DNA from: Dichomitus squalens LYAD-421 SS1
Taxonomy: Eukaryota > Basidiomycota > Agaricomycetes > Polyporales > Polyporaceae
Length of the DNA: 64,000 bases
NCBI RefSeq assembly: GCF_000275845.1
Contig: NW_006766883.1
Span: 1,449,163 to 1,513,162, forward strand
Reading direction: 5' to 3'
Under the pieces are notes generated by a model, which saw only the letters and a list, made by a program, of their open reading frames with translations, did no database searches and was not told the origin of the DNA. The position numbers and the translations under genes were made by a program. This document shows, in pieces, positions 34,796 through 46,616 of the stretch (positions are counted from its first letter, which is position 1; every line of letters begins with the position of its first letter).

Positions 34796-37237
34796 ATGCC
34801 GCCGCCTCCTCGCAAGGAGTCCAACCGCTGGTCGTCATCGGCAGCTACTCTCAACAATGACATCCGTCAGAGTCAGAGCAGCTCGTCCCCACCGAGGGCA
34901 TACCGCGAATACCCAACGCCTCACCCGAGGAAACTCGCAGAAGTTGCTGGACAGCTTAGAAACAGTCATGACACGAGCGGCGGCCGCGGCGGTCGTTCTT
35001 CCGCTTCTAGCCCGTCCCGAGGACCTCGGCCGTCAGGCTCGGGTCCGTCCCGCAACGCTGAAACGTCCAGGCCCGTTCCTCGCCGGGCGCCGCTTCCGCG
35101 GAGAACATCTACTATGGACTCGAGTTCATCATTTCCCGGGCCAGTCGAGCGCACGCTCAGTTCGGCGGAGGAGGGTGGTCGGGACAGACGCCGACGAGGG
35201 AGCGGTGGCGGGTCCGGGGTCGTCGCGGAGCTCCTTCAGTATGGCCTGCGGCACGGTATAGGGCGTCCTGTGAGTGTGAGTGGGGGCATCGGTAAGCTGA
35301 GGGCCATGTCCGTGGCTTCTCTATATGAGCAGGACGAGAAGGACAAAGACGCGGAGAGCTCGACAGCGGGGAGGCGGCTGAGCTACGCCGAAAGGTGCCA
35401 GGCGCTCCGCAAGAGGAGGCGGTCGCAGATCGTGCATCATGTTGAAGGTACGCCGTTCGTCTTCTTCTGGTTCCTGTCTGCTCGCTCACGAAAAATCACA
35501 GATTATGTGGCAAGACAGAAGTTCATTTTGCGCCTTGCGAAGGTCCTGCTCTTCCTCGGGGCACCCTCCCACCGCATCGAGTCCCAGCTACACGCGGCAG
35601 GGGCGATCCTGGACGTCAAGGTCGCCTTTGTCCATCTTCCAAACCTCATCATCGTCAGCTTCATGGACTCGGACACGCACACCTCCGAGACGCACTTTGT
35701 TCGCGCTGGTGGACGCGTGGCGCTCACGAAGCTGCACCAGGTTCATCACGTCTACCGTGACGTCCTGCACGACAAGATCGGGGCGACCGAGGGAAGCGAA
35801 CAGCTCAAGGAGATCCTGAAAGCGAAACCGCTGTACAGCATCTGGACCCGCTGTGTGCTGGCGTTCTTCTGCGCGTCGATCATCTGCGTGCTCTCGTTCG
35901 GAGGGTCCCTCGTGGACATGTTCGTGAGCGGGGCGAGCGCGGCCTTGCTGCAGTATCTAGGGCTGAACGCAGCCGCGAAGAGCACCATCTATGCGAATGT
36001 CTATGAGTAAGTGAGGATCTGTGCCCTACTACAAGATACCTGATCAAATGCTTCTCAAGAATATCTGTCTCCATCGTCGTCTCATTCCTCGCTCGGGCGC
36101 TCGGAACGATTCCAGGGAACATCTTTTGCTACAGCGCGATATCCTCCGCTGGCGTCGTCCTCATCCTGCCGGGATTCACCATTCGTGAGTACTGAATTTC
36201 AGTGCAGTCTATATGCACAAACTGAGCAGTACGACCCACCCAGTGATCGCGGCACTAGAGCTGACATCGAGGAATATTCTATGCGGCTCCGTACGAATGG
36301 TTTACGCCATCATATACACCCTGTTCCTCGTGCGTATCCGGCTGGATTATATGCTGGCTAGTTGCTATAGTCTGACTCGTCACAGGGCTTTGGTTTGACC
36401 ATTGGCTCCGACTTCTACCTTCTTGTCAATCCGAAAGCGCGTCGACAGTTGGCCGCCACAAGTCTCCTCGATGCGGAGGTTTTGCACGGCTTTATTCTCA
36501 ACGCCAACGACTCGCTTCCAATCACCAACCTAGGCGCAGTTTTTACATTCGTAGAAACTGAGGACTCTGGTCACAGCCATATCATCAAAGGTACTTCAAC
36601 AGGTCACCGTCTTGAAACGGACAATTACTGAAGTCGAGCCTCACTACTCTACATTAGGTTGCTACCGGAATCCAAACTGGCCTTTTTGGAGACAGCCCTT
36701 CCCGTGGTGGACAATGCTCTTCCTTGTACCGATCTACTCCATATTCTCTTCTATCGCAAACCTCCAGGCCATCCGCAGCATCCAGCTCCTGATTATGGTG
36801 GCATTCTCTTGCGTCGCCTACGCCGCCAACCGCACGGCGAACTACTTGATCTCAGACCGGAGCGATATTGTATCTGCGTCTGGAGCTTTCGTCATAAGCT
36901 TGTGCGGGAATGCGTATTCCCGCATTGTCGGGGGTACAGCGTTTACGTCCATGGTTACTGGGGTCTTGTTTCTTGTGCCGGTAAGTCGGCACGCGTCTTG
37001 TGGATCCAGAACTTCGTTTGCTAACCGACGATAACGGCATGTGTGTAGTCGGCTATCGGTAATGGCGGAGGCCTCATCCAACCTTACAGCAGCTCTGCGG
37101 CACGGTATTCCGGGAGTTTCGAACTTGGAATTCGGATGATTCAGGTGGCAATTGGTGTCACCATCGGACTCTTCGTTGCCCAGATCCTCGTGTATACTTT
37201 AGGACGGCGCAAAAGCGCTGCACACTTTGCATTCTAG
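34796..37237 (+). CDS. PRM10: Prm10/ThrE family multi-pass membrane protein
   Basis: The start at 34796 (MPPPPRKESNRW) opens a cytoplasmic Ser/Arg/Pro-rich region of about 200 residues. The ThrE (DUF1212) domain then begins, DYVARQKFILRLAKVLLFLGAPSHRIESQL, followed by AFVHLPNLIIVSFMD and FVRAGGRVALTKLHQVHHVYRDVL. At least nine hydrophobic helices follow, for example VLAFFCASIICVLSFGGSLVDMFVSG, ISVSIVVSFLARALGTIPG, and AIGVTIGLFVAQILVYTLG. Yeast Prm10 is pheromone-regulated, and the bacterial relative ThrE exports threonine and serine. The transported substrate in fungi is unknown. Seven or so exons, with an intron of about 55 nt splitting Asp in VE|DYVARQ. Stop at 37235-37237. Confidence 0.88.
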
Positions 37238-37444
37238 TAGACACTACGATACGCAGGAATACATGGCGAACGCAGCTCACTAACTCTGCGAATCGATGTT
37301 CGAGGAGCGCCAGTGCCAAAAGCCGACAGCAAGAAAACATAGCGACAAGCAACGCCAAGAAAGAAGTTAGACAGACAATACAGTAGTAAAATAAACAAGA
37401 GTCTATAATGCAATAGCGTAAGAGATGCGAAGAGGAAGTATAAG

Positions 37445-40400
37445 TTACGCTGCAAAGAGCTGCTGGAGCTCCTCCATCCGACGAGCCTGGAGGTCGGACT
37501 TGCTCATTGGCGGGCCGAGCGTAATATTCGCCAGCTCCGTCTTCTTCTTCTGGACCTCTAGCAGCCGAGCCTCGATGGTGTTCTCAATAATCAACTTCAC
37601 CGTGGTGACGGGTCGCGTCTGACCAAGTCGATGCTATAGAGAACTTAGCGACAAGTTCTGATGGCTAACTCTATTGGCACTCACGATACGGTCTACGGCT
37701 TGATTCTCGACGGCAGGGTTCCTGTACGCAGGTCGGAAATCACGAGTCAACCAAGTAGTCCACATTCCATTAGACTCGATGACGTACCAGTAAGGATCCA
37801 TCAAGTAGACGCGTTGAGCCGCGGTGAGGTTGAGACCGACGCCACCAGCCTTCAGACTGACCAGGAGGACCTCGCAGCTCGGATCGTGCTTCAGCGCCTC
37901 CATGGCCCGGGTGCGTTCATCTCGCTTCATGGTACCGTCGAGACGGTCGTAACGGATGTTGGCAATCTCAAGAGCATCCTCCACCCTAACAAACAATCGG
38001 TCAGATGGGGACTTCAGATCACAATGAAAACCACTTACTTGTCGAGCATACTGGTCCACTGGGAGCTACGGCCCTTCCAAGTAAGCACTTGCCTTCTCTC
38101 ACCGAAGATAACGAAGTCACGTACAACACAACAGTCTTCGTGACACCGTCGTCCAAGCAGTTCCCATCGCCATCGACCATCTGCACTTCGATCGAGCTCG
38201 GATCGTAGTTGGCCGAGTACGGGTTCGCCTTAGAGAAATGGATCAGGTCTCCTAGAAGCGCGCGGACCTTGGTGGACGGATGGAAGTCCTCGAGAGCGAT
38301 GCCCTTCTGCCGCTTCTCTTTCTTCGCTGCCTTCTTCTTCGTACCGCCCGAGAAGACATTTTCCAGCATCGCAAGGTCGATATTGAGTTGTACGGCATCG
38401 CTCGGAAGCAGCGCAGTCTGGCAGATACTACAAGCTCTGTGCACGTCCGACTGGACGTTTGGCCAACCGGGGAAGGTCGAGGCGCGGAAACAGCCAGCAC
38501 AGAAGAGGTGCTGACATCGTGTCAGGACTGGCTGGGGAGCAGAAGGGCTGTTCTGGCGTGTCGATGTACGAGAAGTCGACGCCGAAGCCTTGGGCTTCCG
38601 CCCGCGCTTCGCTGGGGCAGCGGGAGCGTCGACTTCAGCAAGGCCCTCGTTGTTGGCATCCATAGACGCGGATAGCTCGCACTGACACTCGACACACTGC
38701 GTCGTACCGGCTTCCCTCAGCAAGGCAAAGATCATCGCTCCCCGCTGAAGGTCGAGGCCTTCGCGGGCGACGGTCGCGACAATATCCTCGTATGGTGACG
38801 GTGCGTCACCGGGAAGCCCGAGGCCCTTATTCTGTACGAGCTCGAAGTGATCACAGATTTGGCGAAGACGGAGGATCTTCTGCAGTATGCCGACGTAGTT
38901 CTTCATCACTTCGTTCTTGTGCGACAGCTCGTGGAACTCGGCCTTGGACTCGTTGAAGAATTGGTCGTAAATCGCCTGCTCCTGCTGGTCAAACTTGAGC
39001 AATCGAAGCTCATCAGTGCGCGGAGGGAGTGAGAGGATCCTCTTGCCATCCTCGGCGCGAGACTCCTTCGTCCGACGGAGCGTGATGCACTTCATGATGG
39101 TCTGCAGACGGGCGACGCCCAGGGGCTGCGCGTACTTGACCGGAGTGCCGATGAACTCGTTCCACGTGTTCTTGTCGTCGAACGGCGCCAGACGAAGGAA
39201 CTTGATCAGTGCATAGACGTCATCAAGTTTGTTCTGGACGGGGGTACCCGTTAGGCAGAGACGACGGTCTGCAACCAGATCACAGGAGGCGCGGCAGCCA
39301 ACTGTGTTCGTCTCCTTGATGGAACTGAAGGTCACACGACGTCAACGAACCGTCAAAAATGAGTGAACGAGTGCATATGCTCACTGTGCCTCGTCTAGGA
39401 CAACGCGGAACCAGTGTATGCTCTGCAACGGGCTCGTCGCCTCGATCGCAGAACCACAGGCCTTCTTTCGCTTCTTCGGCTTCTTACCCTTGGACTTCGT
39501 GATAGGCTGACCGGACCCATCCACCTCGATGAAGCCTTCGCTACCAACACCGTCCGCGTCGTCCTCTTCATCATCGTCCGCAGCCTCCACGCTCCTCGTC
39601 TGCTTGGAGAACTCAGACGCAAGCGTGGAATACGTGGTGATGACAGCGTCAAAGTCGGCCAAGAAGGTCGGCTCCAGACGACGTGCATTCCCATGGTACA
39701 CATATACGCGCAGAGGCGGACCGTCGCGCAGTCGTCCTACGGTAGGCTTCTTCATCTCCGCCTTTATGTCGAGCTGCAAGCCCGTAGGCGTTGGCGTTGA
39801 AAACCCAGACGTCGAGGGCTGGCTAGCGGTTGGGGGGACGCCCGACTGACCCCCGCACACGATGACTTCACCGCGCCAGTGCTCCTTGAACTGGTCCTCC
39901 CAGTTCACCACCGTCGAGAGCGGACAGATGATCAGAGTGGCACGGCTCTTCATCTTGATCCTGCAGGCGCGCGTATACTGCGCCTCGATTCGATCCTGTT
40001 CTCGCGCCATCTTCTTGTTCGCCTTCGTCGACGAACCGTGTGACTCGATGGATGGCGGCGGGATGCCCCACACGCTCCCCTGAAAATGAGACGCTGTCAA
40101 GGGCGCATCCGATGATTGAAGAGGCGGCGTTGGTGGGGGTGTGAGCGGTGTCTCAGCAAAGGCGCGTGCCGAGCGGAGCGTCGCCGCAATTAACGAGACG
40201 CAGGTAATCGTCTTTCCCAAACCCATCTACACATAGATGACAGGAGACGTGAGCACATGCAGCTCCAAACCGCAGCAATGGTTGTTTGGCAAAGCACGTA
40301 CGTCGTCCGCGAGAATGGCACCTTTCGCTTCGAACGGTTTGGAGAATTCTTCCGCCTGAGTGACGATGTTGACCCAAGAAACCTGCTGTGAAAGGGGATT

Positions 40401-41962
40401 GAGCCTCTCTTGCCACAGGGAGGTCTGCCGACAACCAGCCTCGCCAAGCTCTTGTTCTCGTGCGAGCAAGAATGTCAAAGCTTTCAGCTGGTGCGGATAC
40501 AATTTCGTAGCGACCTCCGGCGCTGTATGCGGGCATGTAGTCAGATCCCTCTAACACGCTATTCTCATATGACAAGGGAAGTACGCACGAGGGTCTGCTT
40601 CGTCGAGCTCGTCTCCACCCTTCAAGCTTTTGAACACCTCGTCTACCTGACTGCGCTGAACTTCAACGCTTCTCCCGGCCACTGCAGGGGCGCTCCATCT
40701 GCTGAGGATGTTTCCTGTGGGGGCCATATAGCCCGGACGGTTCAGGACCTGGCCGCCTCGGGAGTGTCCACCAGGAGGGGGATTATGGGGGTTACAGTAG
40801 TAACTGGATGATACGTATTGTATGTCGGAGGGAAGCGTCGGATGGTCTAGATACAAACCATTGGCATGGAGGTATTGTGAAACGACGTCAATGTTGCCCT
40901 TTGGTGTGAAGACTAGCATTTGCAATTGGAGTATAGGTAGCTACAGCGCGTAAGTCGGTGAACTAATCATGATACATACATGCTCACCGTGCGATTCCCT
41001 CGTCGAATCTTGGCATCTAGACGGATGAGACCTTTTCCCAGCATGGGCCCTAGATGCGTCGCAACCTTCTGTTCCACCACGGCGAATGTCTCTGCAGGGA
41101 TGATCTCTCCATTCATCCCCCTAACCGACGGCGGCCTGATATTGATAGTCGCGGGCGTCCCGCCTGGTTTGTTCTCGACATGTTCGTATTGCAGCCGGAC
41201 CGGTGCCCAGTCGGAATCTTGCGAGCCATAGTCTGGTGGGTTTAAGTAGGATATGGGGTAGAGGACAAGTGCGGTCGCATTCAGGACTCCGATACACACC
41301 GGAGTCTTCGGAGGAAGGTCGGCGGGAAGATTTCCACGACTTAGCTGAGGTTGTTGTGGAGGCTGAAGCTGTGGTGGTGGTTGGGAGGGCCGAGAAGAGG
41401 GAGGCGGTGAAGGAGAACCTGTGAGGTCGATGACCTGACGCACCGCCGCTTGAGAACCTGACGAAGAGCTCCCATTCGACGCATGCTGCGGCAGCGGGGG
41501 AGAAGGTTGCTCCAAAGGATTATAAGGAGGAAGGGCTTGAGGTCTTGGCTGGAAGAAAGCCGACGAATTCGAGGGACCCTGGAACTGCGCTCTGAGCGCG
41601 TTCACAGAATTGTTATGGTAGTCGTCGCGGTAGTACGATGAAGATGGAGAAAGCTGTGGTGTACGCGAACTAGATGGCGCGTCCGACGCGCCGTGCGGTG
41701 TATGAGGTGCGAGACTGGAATGAGACATAGCAGGGGAGAGTCCAGAAGAAGATTGGTGATTGTATGTGGAGGAGGGAGTGTTCGGAGTGTTCGAACATTG
41801 GGCATTGAACGACCTGGACATCGTGCATTGTCGTTTCGGCATGCGCTCTGCAACATGGATATCTTCGTCGTCGTCTTCGAGAGTGAGATCGATAGGGTTG
41901 GCTTGAGCATACGCCCGCGCGGGATGTGTCGCAGTTGTGCTGGAGCTGGACTGAGAGGCCAT
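37445..41962 (-). CDS. SNF2-family DNA translocase with embedded RING finger (HLTF/Rad5/Uls1 type)
   Basis: The two RecA lobes are present: AILADD|MGLGKTITCVSLIAA (Walker A, split by an intron), ATLIICPLSTVVNWEDQF, ITTYSTLASEF, FRVVLDEAQ (Walker B), LCLTGTPVQNKLDDVYAL, and, in lobe 2, YDRLDGTMKRDERTRAM, LLVSLKAGGVGLNLT and NPAVENQAVDRIHRLGQ. A RING-type zinc finger lies between the lobes (CVEC ... CQHLFCAGC ... CSIC), giving the Rad5/HLTF architecture. Before lobe 1, the region from PVCIGVLNATALVLYP to LYLDHP resembles a divergent HIRAN domain. The disordered N-terminus carries two acidic-flanked IDLT motifs (PIDLTLEDDDED, QVIDLTGSPSPPP) like SUMO-interacting motifs. These enzymes act in replication-fork reversal, PCNA ubiquitination or SUMO-targeted ubiquitination. 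Start 41962 (MASQSSSS); an in-frame ATG also exists at 42064. Confidence 0.87.
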
Positions 41963-44209
41963 CTCGGAAGCAAAACTAACAGCAGAAAATGCGTGTAAAG
42001 AGACGAAGTGCCGACGAAGATGTGGTGTCGGGGGCGTGGTGGAAGAAAACCGGCGGCGGCGCAAGACGGCTGCGAGAGCGGGAAGGACGGAAGAAAAGGC
42101 GGTAGTGGCCTATAGGACACTCTAATAGCTCGGCGTGCATAAGCTCCCTTACTCACTTCCTTAGCCCTGCTTACGTGACGTTTCGAAGCCTCCCATATTT
42201 GGACACTTGTGTGTTGGCCATCTCCCACGTGATAGGGTCCAGATATCCTACTCCGATGCAAGAGCAGGCATGTTGCTCTCCGCCACCGCCCCTGCCCACA
42301 TCCTGTTCTGTTCTGCCTAGACGGGGGCTAGAAAATACGTCCCGTGTAGTTTCCTTCGCTACTGCCTCTCAACTTGCGCAGTCAACCGTCCCCTTTGCGT
42401 CATTCCCACCACCATTCGCTGTATCCCCGCCGGCTCCGGGTCTTCCCGCTTACCAATGCTGTAGCTGCTGCTTACACGGTTCCCCGGCCGATGTCCTCCA
42501 AGTTCCCAGACTGCTTCGCAATATGCCAGTATACCCGCTGGCTGCAGCATGTCACATCAGCACGCAGTCGACAACATCAGTTCATACGGAATCCGTCTCA
42601 AACAATCTACGTCACATAGACATCCGCCTGGTTATGTTGTTGTGGACGGGTCATAGCCGGATGGGATGGAAATCCGACGTTCGTACTCACTTACAGTCAC
42701 ACCGCCTCAACCGTCAAAGATGCTGGTGCAGTTCAGGCCACACTGCCTGTTATCTATTCTTGGGATACCCCGCTTCTGTGCAATCGTATCTTGGTCCTAC
42801 TACCAATACGGCCAATGTGGTCACGAGATTGGTGTGTTACAGAGTACGCTTTATGCAGCTGCTGCAGCTATCTCCATCGGACACATCTTGCCAGACCATT
42901 CACACGTCGACCCAGGCAAGCACATGTGACCTTGCTACCATGTCCCAGCGCATCTTCAGGCTATGCAGAGGCTTCCTTCGAATACTTATGTCCTACCATG
43001 CGGCTTAGCGCGAAAAATTTTGCCCAGGAGCTCGGTCCGCGCGAGGTCTTCTGGCCGCTCATCTCACCATCCTGCCATTGATCGTCATAACCCCTCTTAT
43101 GTACGCAGAGCGAGCGAGCGAGACGTTCTCGCGGTCATGACCCTTATCTACACCCCCGTACTCGCTTCACACAGCTAACCATGACCAGTACTTAGCCATA
43201 CGACGCACCGAATCACAGTGCTACCACCGAACCTGGACAGATGGCGGCACAGAGAAGCTTTGGAGCTTCACTGAACCCTCATGAACTGTCAACAAGAAGA
43301 CCAGACTGAACTTCTAGCATCGCTATATGCGCAGAACGCAGATTGTGGATGGCACACTTCTTCCTAGATGCTGATTGGCCAATCGTCACGCCACCCAAGT
43401 ATGGTATGGATATGTCGATGTACAAGGTGGCTGAGAGGTGAAACGTTCACAGGGTACGTTGGCATCACAGTATCCGTTCAAAGGCCACACGCATCTCGCA
43501 ATCATTATGTGGCGTGCTACGGTAGAGTCTTGTCCTTGCTACATATATTGGACATTAATTGTGGCAGGTCGCAAACTAAGTCACTCGGCTTGCAAGTACG
43601 AGAGATCTTCAGCTAAGGTTTGGGTTTACAGCGCCTCTCCAGTAATATCTGCTTATACCGTGCACATGCAGACAATCGTTGCCCTTTTTCCGAGTACACA
43701 AAGTCATCTTAAACGCCGTCGAAATCCTTTTCTGGTAAACCATCGTTTACACTAGGATGCACAAGGCATCAGGAATGCAGTCAATCACAAATTCATTCTA
43801 CATAGTCCTTGTGCTCATGAGCGAACCCGGCGCATGCGCAGCAGCCCTCCCTTCTCATTAGTACTGCGAGCGATTGAGCGCGATCCCACAAAACCTGCAA
43901 CTAATTTGAGACCAGCAGCGCTTGGGTCACCATACAACGTCTGTCATAGCGTGAAGTACCGCACCATCCACATGACAGTGTCTACAATATAAAGCACTAA
44001 GATGTTGTTCTCCTTCTAGACAGTGTGACTATGCCGAACATGCACGTAGCGTTCAGCTGTCTCTCAGATGACGAACGGGCTTTGTCAGCGTAAGCTTGCA
44101 TTGGTCATCATGGTGCAAGGTGGCTGAAACAGCTTAGAAGTCTGAGAGGCTCGTGGCGACGTGCGGTGATGAAGCGGCATAAAGTTGGTCCAACGAAGAT
44201 TCGACCCCA

Positions 44210-44228
44210 TCACGTGATTATCACGTGA
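44210..44228. promoter_or_regulatory. Paired TCACGTGA palindromes (E-box type)
   Basis: Two identical 8-bp palindromes, TCACGTGA at 44210-44217 and 44221-44228, are separated by three bases. CACGTG is the core bound by bHLH factors of the Cbf1/Pho4/SREBP class. No nearby gene is evident that they would control, so function is not established. Confidence 0.4.
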
Positions 44229-46378
44229 GCTTGCGAGGTCCCTCGCTGCTTTCCCCTCCCTCTGCATTGAGGAAAAAACTTGGATAGGCGGCATGTATGG
44301 TACCACAGAGCCTATAGCTCAATTTTATACGAGCCGATACCCCGGAATCGCAGTGGAGGGGCGGGACACGGACAGTGTGACAGGCGTGACGGGAGGTGTC
44401 GAATCTTCGTTCGGCCAACCTTAGGATGACTGCCATTAACGCCGTCCGCTGTCCTGGTCGAACTCTTACCGCACTCTCGAGCACTGTCTGAGGAAGGCGA
44501 TCTGGGGGCGTCGCGACCCGGAGCGAATTCCATAGTCCATACTACGTCTACTCCGGGGAGTCTGGTGCGTGCTTCCCATTGACGATCCGTTACATTCGGC
44601 TGAACATCACGTTGTTGGGCACCGGTCACTCAGCAGCATTGCATTCTCCGGTTCTCGCCAATCTGCGACAGGAACACCCTAATCTCAGCCTTGCGTCTGT
44701 GCAACTTCCACTGCCATCGTCGTGTACCGTGGGCCGAACGCGCACGCCGAAGCCTTTACGCCAAAAGGCAGGATAGATCAGGGCCTGTACTCTCGCTCAC
44801 CGGCGAGTATATGTGCACGGTACCGGGCTGGTCCATGCTAAGGGCGACCGCCGCCCTTACACGTCGTTCGCGATCGGGGGTCGATGTGGGCTCCGGTGGT
44901 CCACGCTGATCCACCTGGTGCAGCAGGAGCCCCACCGAACACGCCGTGCTGGATGCTGCCGCAGAGGCTCGGAGCCAAGCAGCTTGCACTAGTTGGCCGA
45001 GGTATGGCGAGCACGATCGGCCGTAAAGTCACCGGAAGGGATGCGGATGGAAACCGATCGGCATCGACTACTGATCACTTCTATACTCCTATACTCAATA
45101 GCCAGTATCAGTGTATGGTTGACAACATTGCGCTTCAATTCCGCCGGGGCGGTACCGATAGTCTTCCTCGGAGACCTCGTACGATCAGTATATCGCACAT
45201 GGGTGAACACGCTATCCTTAGTCTTATGTGACATCATTCTGCCCGAGGTCAGTCCGGCTGGCTTTCCGCTTTTCTGTAAGGAGCTGCTCAAGCAAACCTC
45301 AAGTACAGAGTTGTCCGAAGGCATACCACAAAACCAGAGGAACTAAGCGTTAGTCAGATACGATAGTCCGGATGCGATACCTCGGGGAATGCTGCTGCCC
45401 ACAGAGCACGATCACCGCAGCTTTGCGGATTGTCGTTCACGGCCCTGACGCATTGGTATGGACTTGGCAACTCCGCTACTTCACATTTGTATGTGCTATC
45501 TCCGATCGGAATCTACTGACCATGACCGACCGGGGTTATGGTCGCTACACGCCTGACCACTGAACGCCGTCCGCATGAAGCTGTCTACAGGAAACCCGCT
45601 CGGAAACCCGACGTGTCGCATGTAAGGAACGGGAACGTTTACGCTAGGTTCCATCAATATGTCAGTGCTAAATGCTTAGGACTTCCATAGGTCGTAGCTA
45701 TCGCAAACGCCCAGCCGCCAACATGCGGCTTCAAGCTTCAAGCTTCCGCCCTTCGGACGTATACGAGACCTTGAAACTGGAAGGTAACGGTGTGGAGTCC
45801 CTGCCCACACCATGCATCGCCTAGGTGATTTCAGGGGTGGAGAACCATGGGCCCTCATCGCTATATAGGGCTTGAATACCTTCATGTGAGGGACGACCGG
45901 TCGGGCAAGGCTTTGCTGTGTCGTGTAGTACGGATCGAAGCGGTAGCCTGAGCATCTCTTGGGATAGAGTATTGCTGCCCAGTGGACAGCAGCGTGAAGT
46001 TCCGGGTACTCATCTATTGGGAGGCAAAGTTTGGATACTCAGAAAGGTAACGTACAAAGAGCATAACGGAAGGATAGAGATGGTGTGGGAGACAGGAACT
46101 CGGAGGACAAACTACAAGCGCATTATGACGTATGTACAGGTAAGCTATAGCTAGACGAGGAGCGGTACACTCAGAGAACGAACGACGATACGAAACCTCA
46201 TCGCAAGCAAGCGGAACGAGATACGAAGAGCATGTCCGAAAATTACCTGCCGCTTGCCTCGAACCCATGGAAGCTAGCACGCTGAGTATTGGCTGTATAG
46301 GGATAGTTTGCGTATCCAGAACACTGTACAGACAGTACTCCCACCTGATCGAGACCTGTGTAGCCGTGACCGAGCTCG

Positions 46379-46461
46379 GCAAGACAAGTGTAGTCAGGCT
46401 CAATCCCGAAATGCTCCCGACCCGCCGGTTTCTGGATTGAGCCTGACCACACTTGTCTTGC
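46379..46461. repeat. Inverted repeat, 28-bp arms with 27-nt loop
   Basis: Arms at 46379-46406 and 46434-46461 match at 27 of 28 positions (left arm starts GCAAGACAAGTGTAGTCAGG). The single mismatch is an A/G. Transcribed from either strand it would fold into a long hairpin. It is not near a promoter or terminator of an identified gene. Confidence 0.85.
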
Positions 46462-46616
46462 AGAGCACAACCATGAACACACCGTCCTCGATCTCGGTGA
46501 GCTAGATTGCATAGGCGCGGAGCATTCATCGAGGAAGACGCCGAGGTCTGACCAATTTCATACACCTGCCGCAAGGTTTCATGAATCCGTAGCCCTACAG
46601 CCGGGTGCAATGAACA

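Larger units (their letters stand above)
41963..46616. other. Gene-poor interval
   Basis: This 4.65-kb stretch has no recognisable gene, against a window average of one gene per about 3 kb. A 277-codon open frame at 42175-43008 (+) has no family similarity and no coding-like composition. At 44993-45346 (+) an open frame has two hydrophobic segments (LLITSILLYSIASISVWLTTL and VNTLSLVLCDIIL), faintly like Agaricomycete multi-pass membrane proteins. It may be a decayed copy. The interval also contains a paired E-box and a strong hairpin, listed separately. Confidence 0.5.

Noticed and set aside
42175..43008. 277-codon open frame (+)
   Set aside because: Composition is Cys/Ser/His/Arg-rich and no domain, signal or helix pattern is seen. 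No splice-consistent extension gives a known family.
46014..46610. 198-codon open frame (-)
   Set aside because: It reads through the 28-bp inverted repeat and has no similarity. It is more likely a chance frame.
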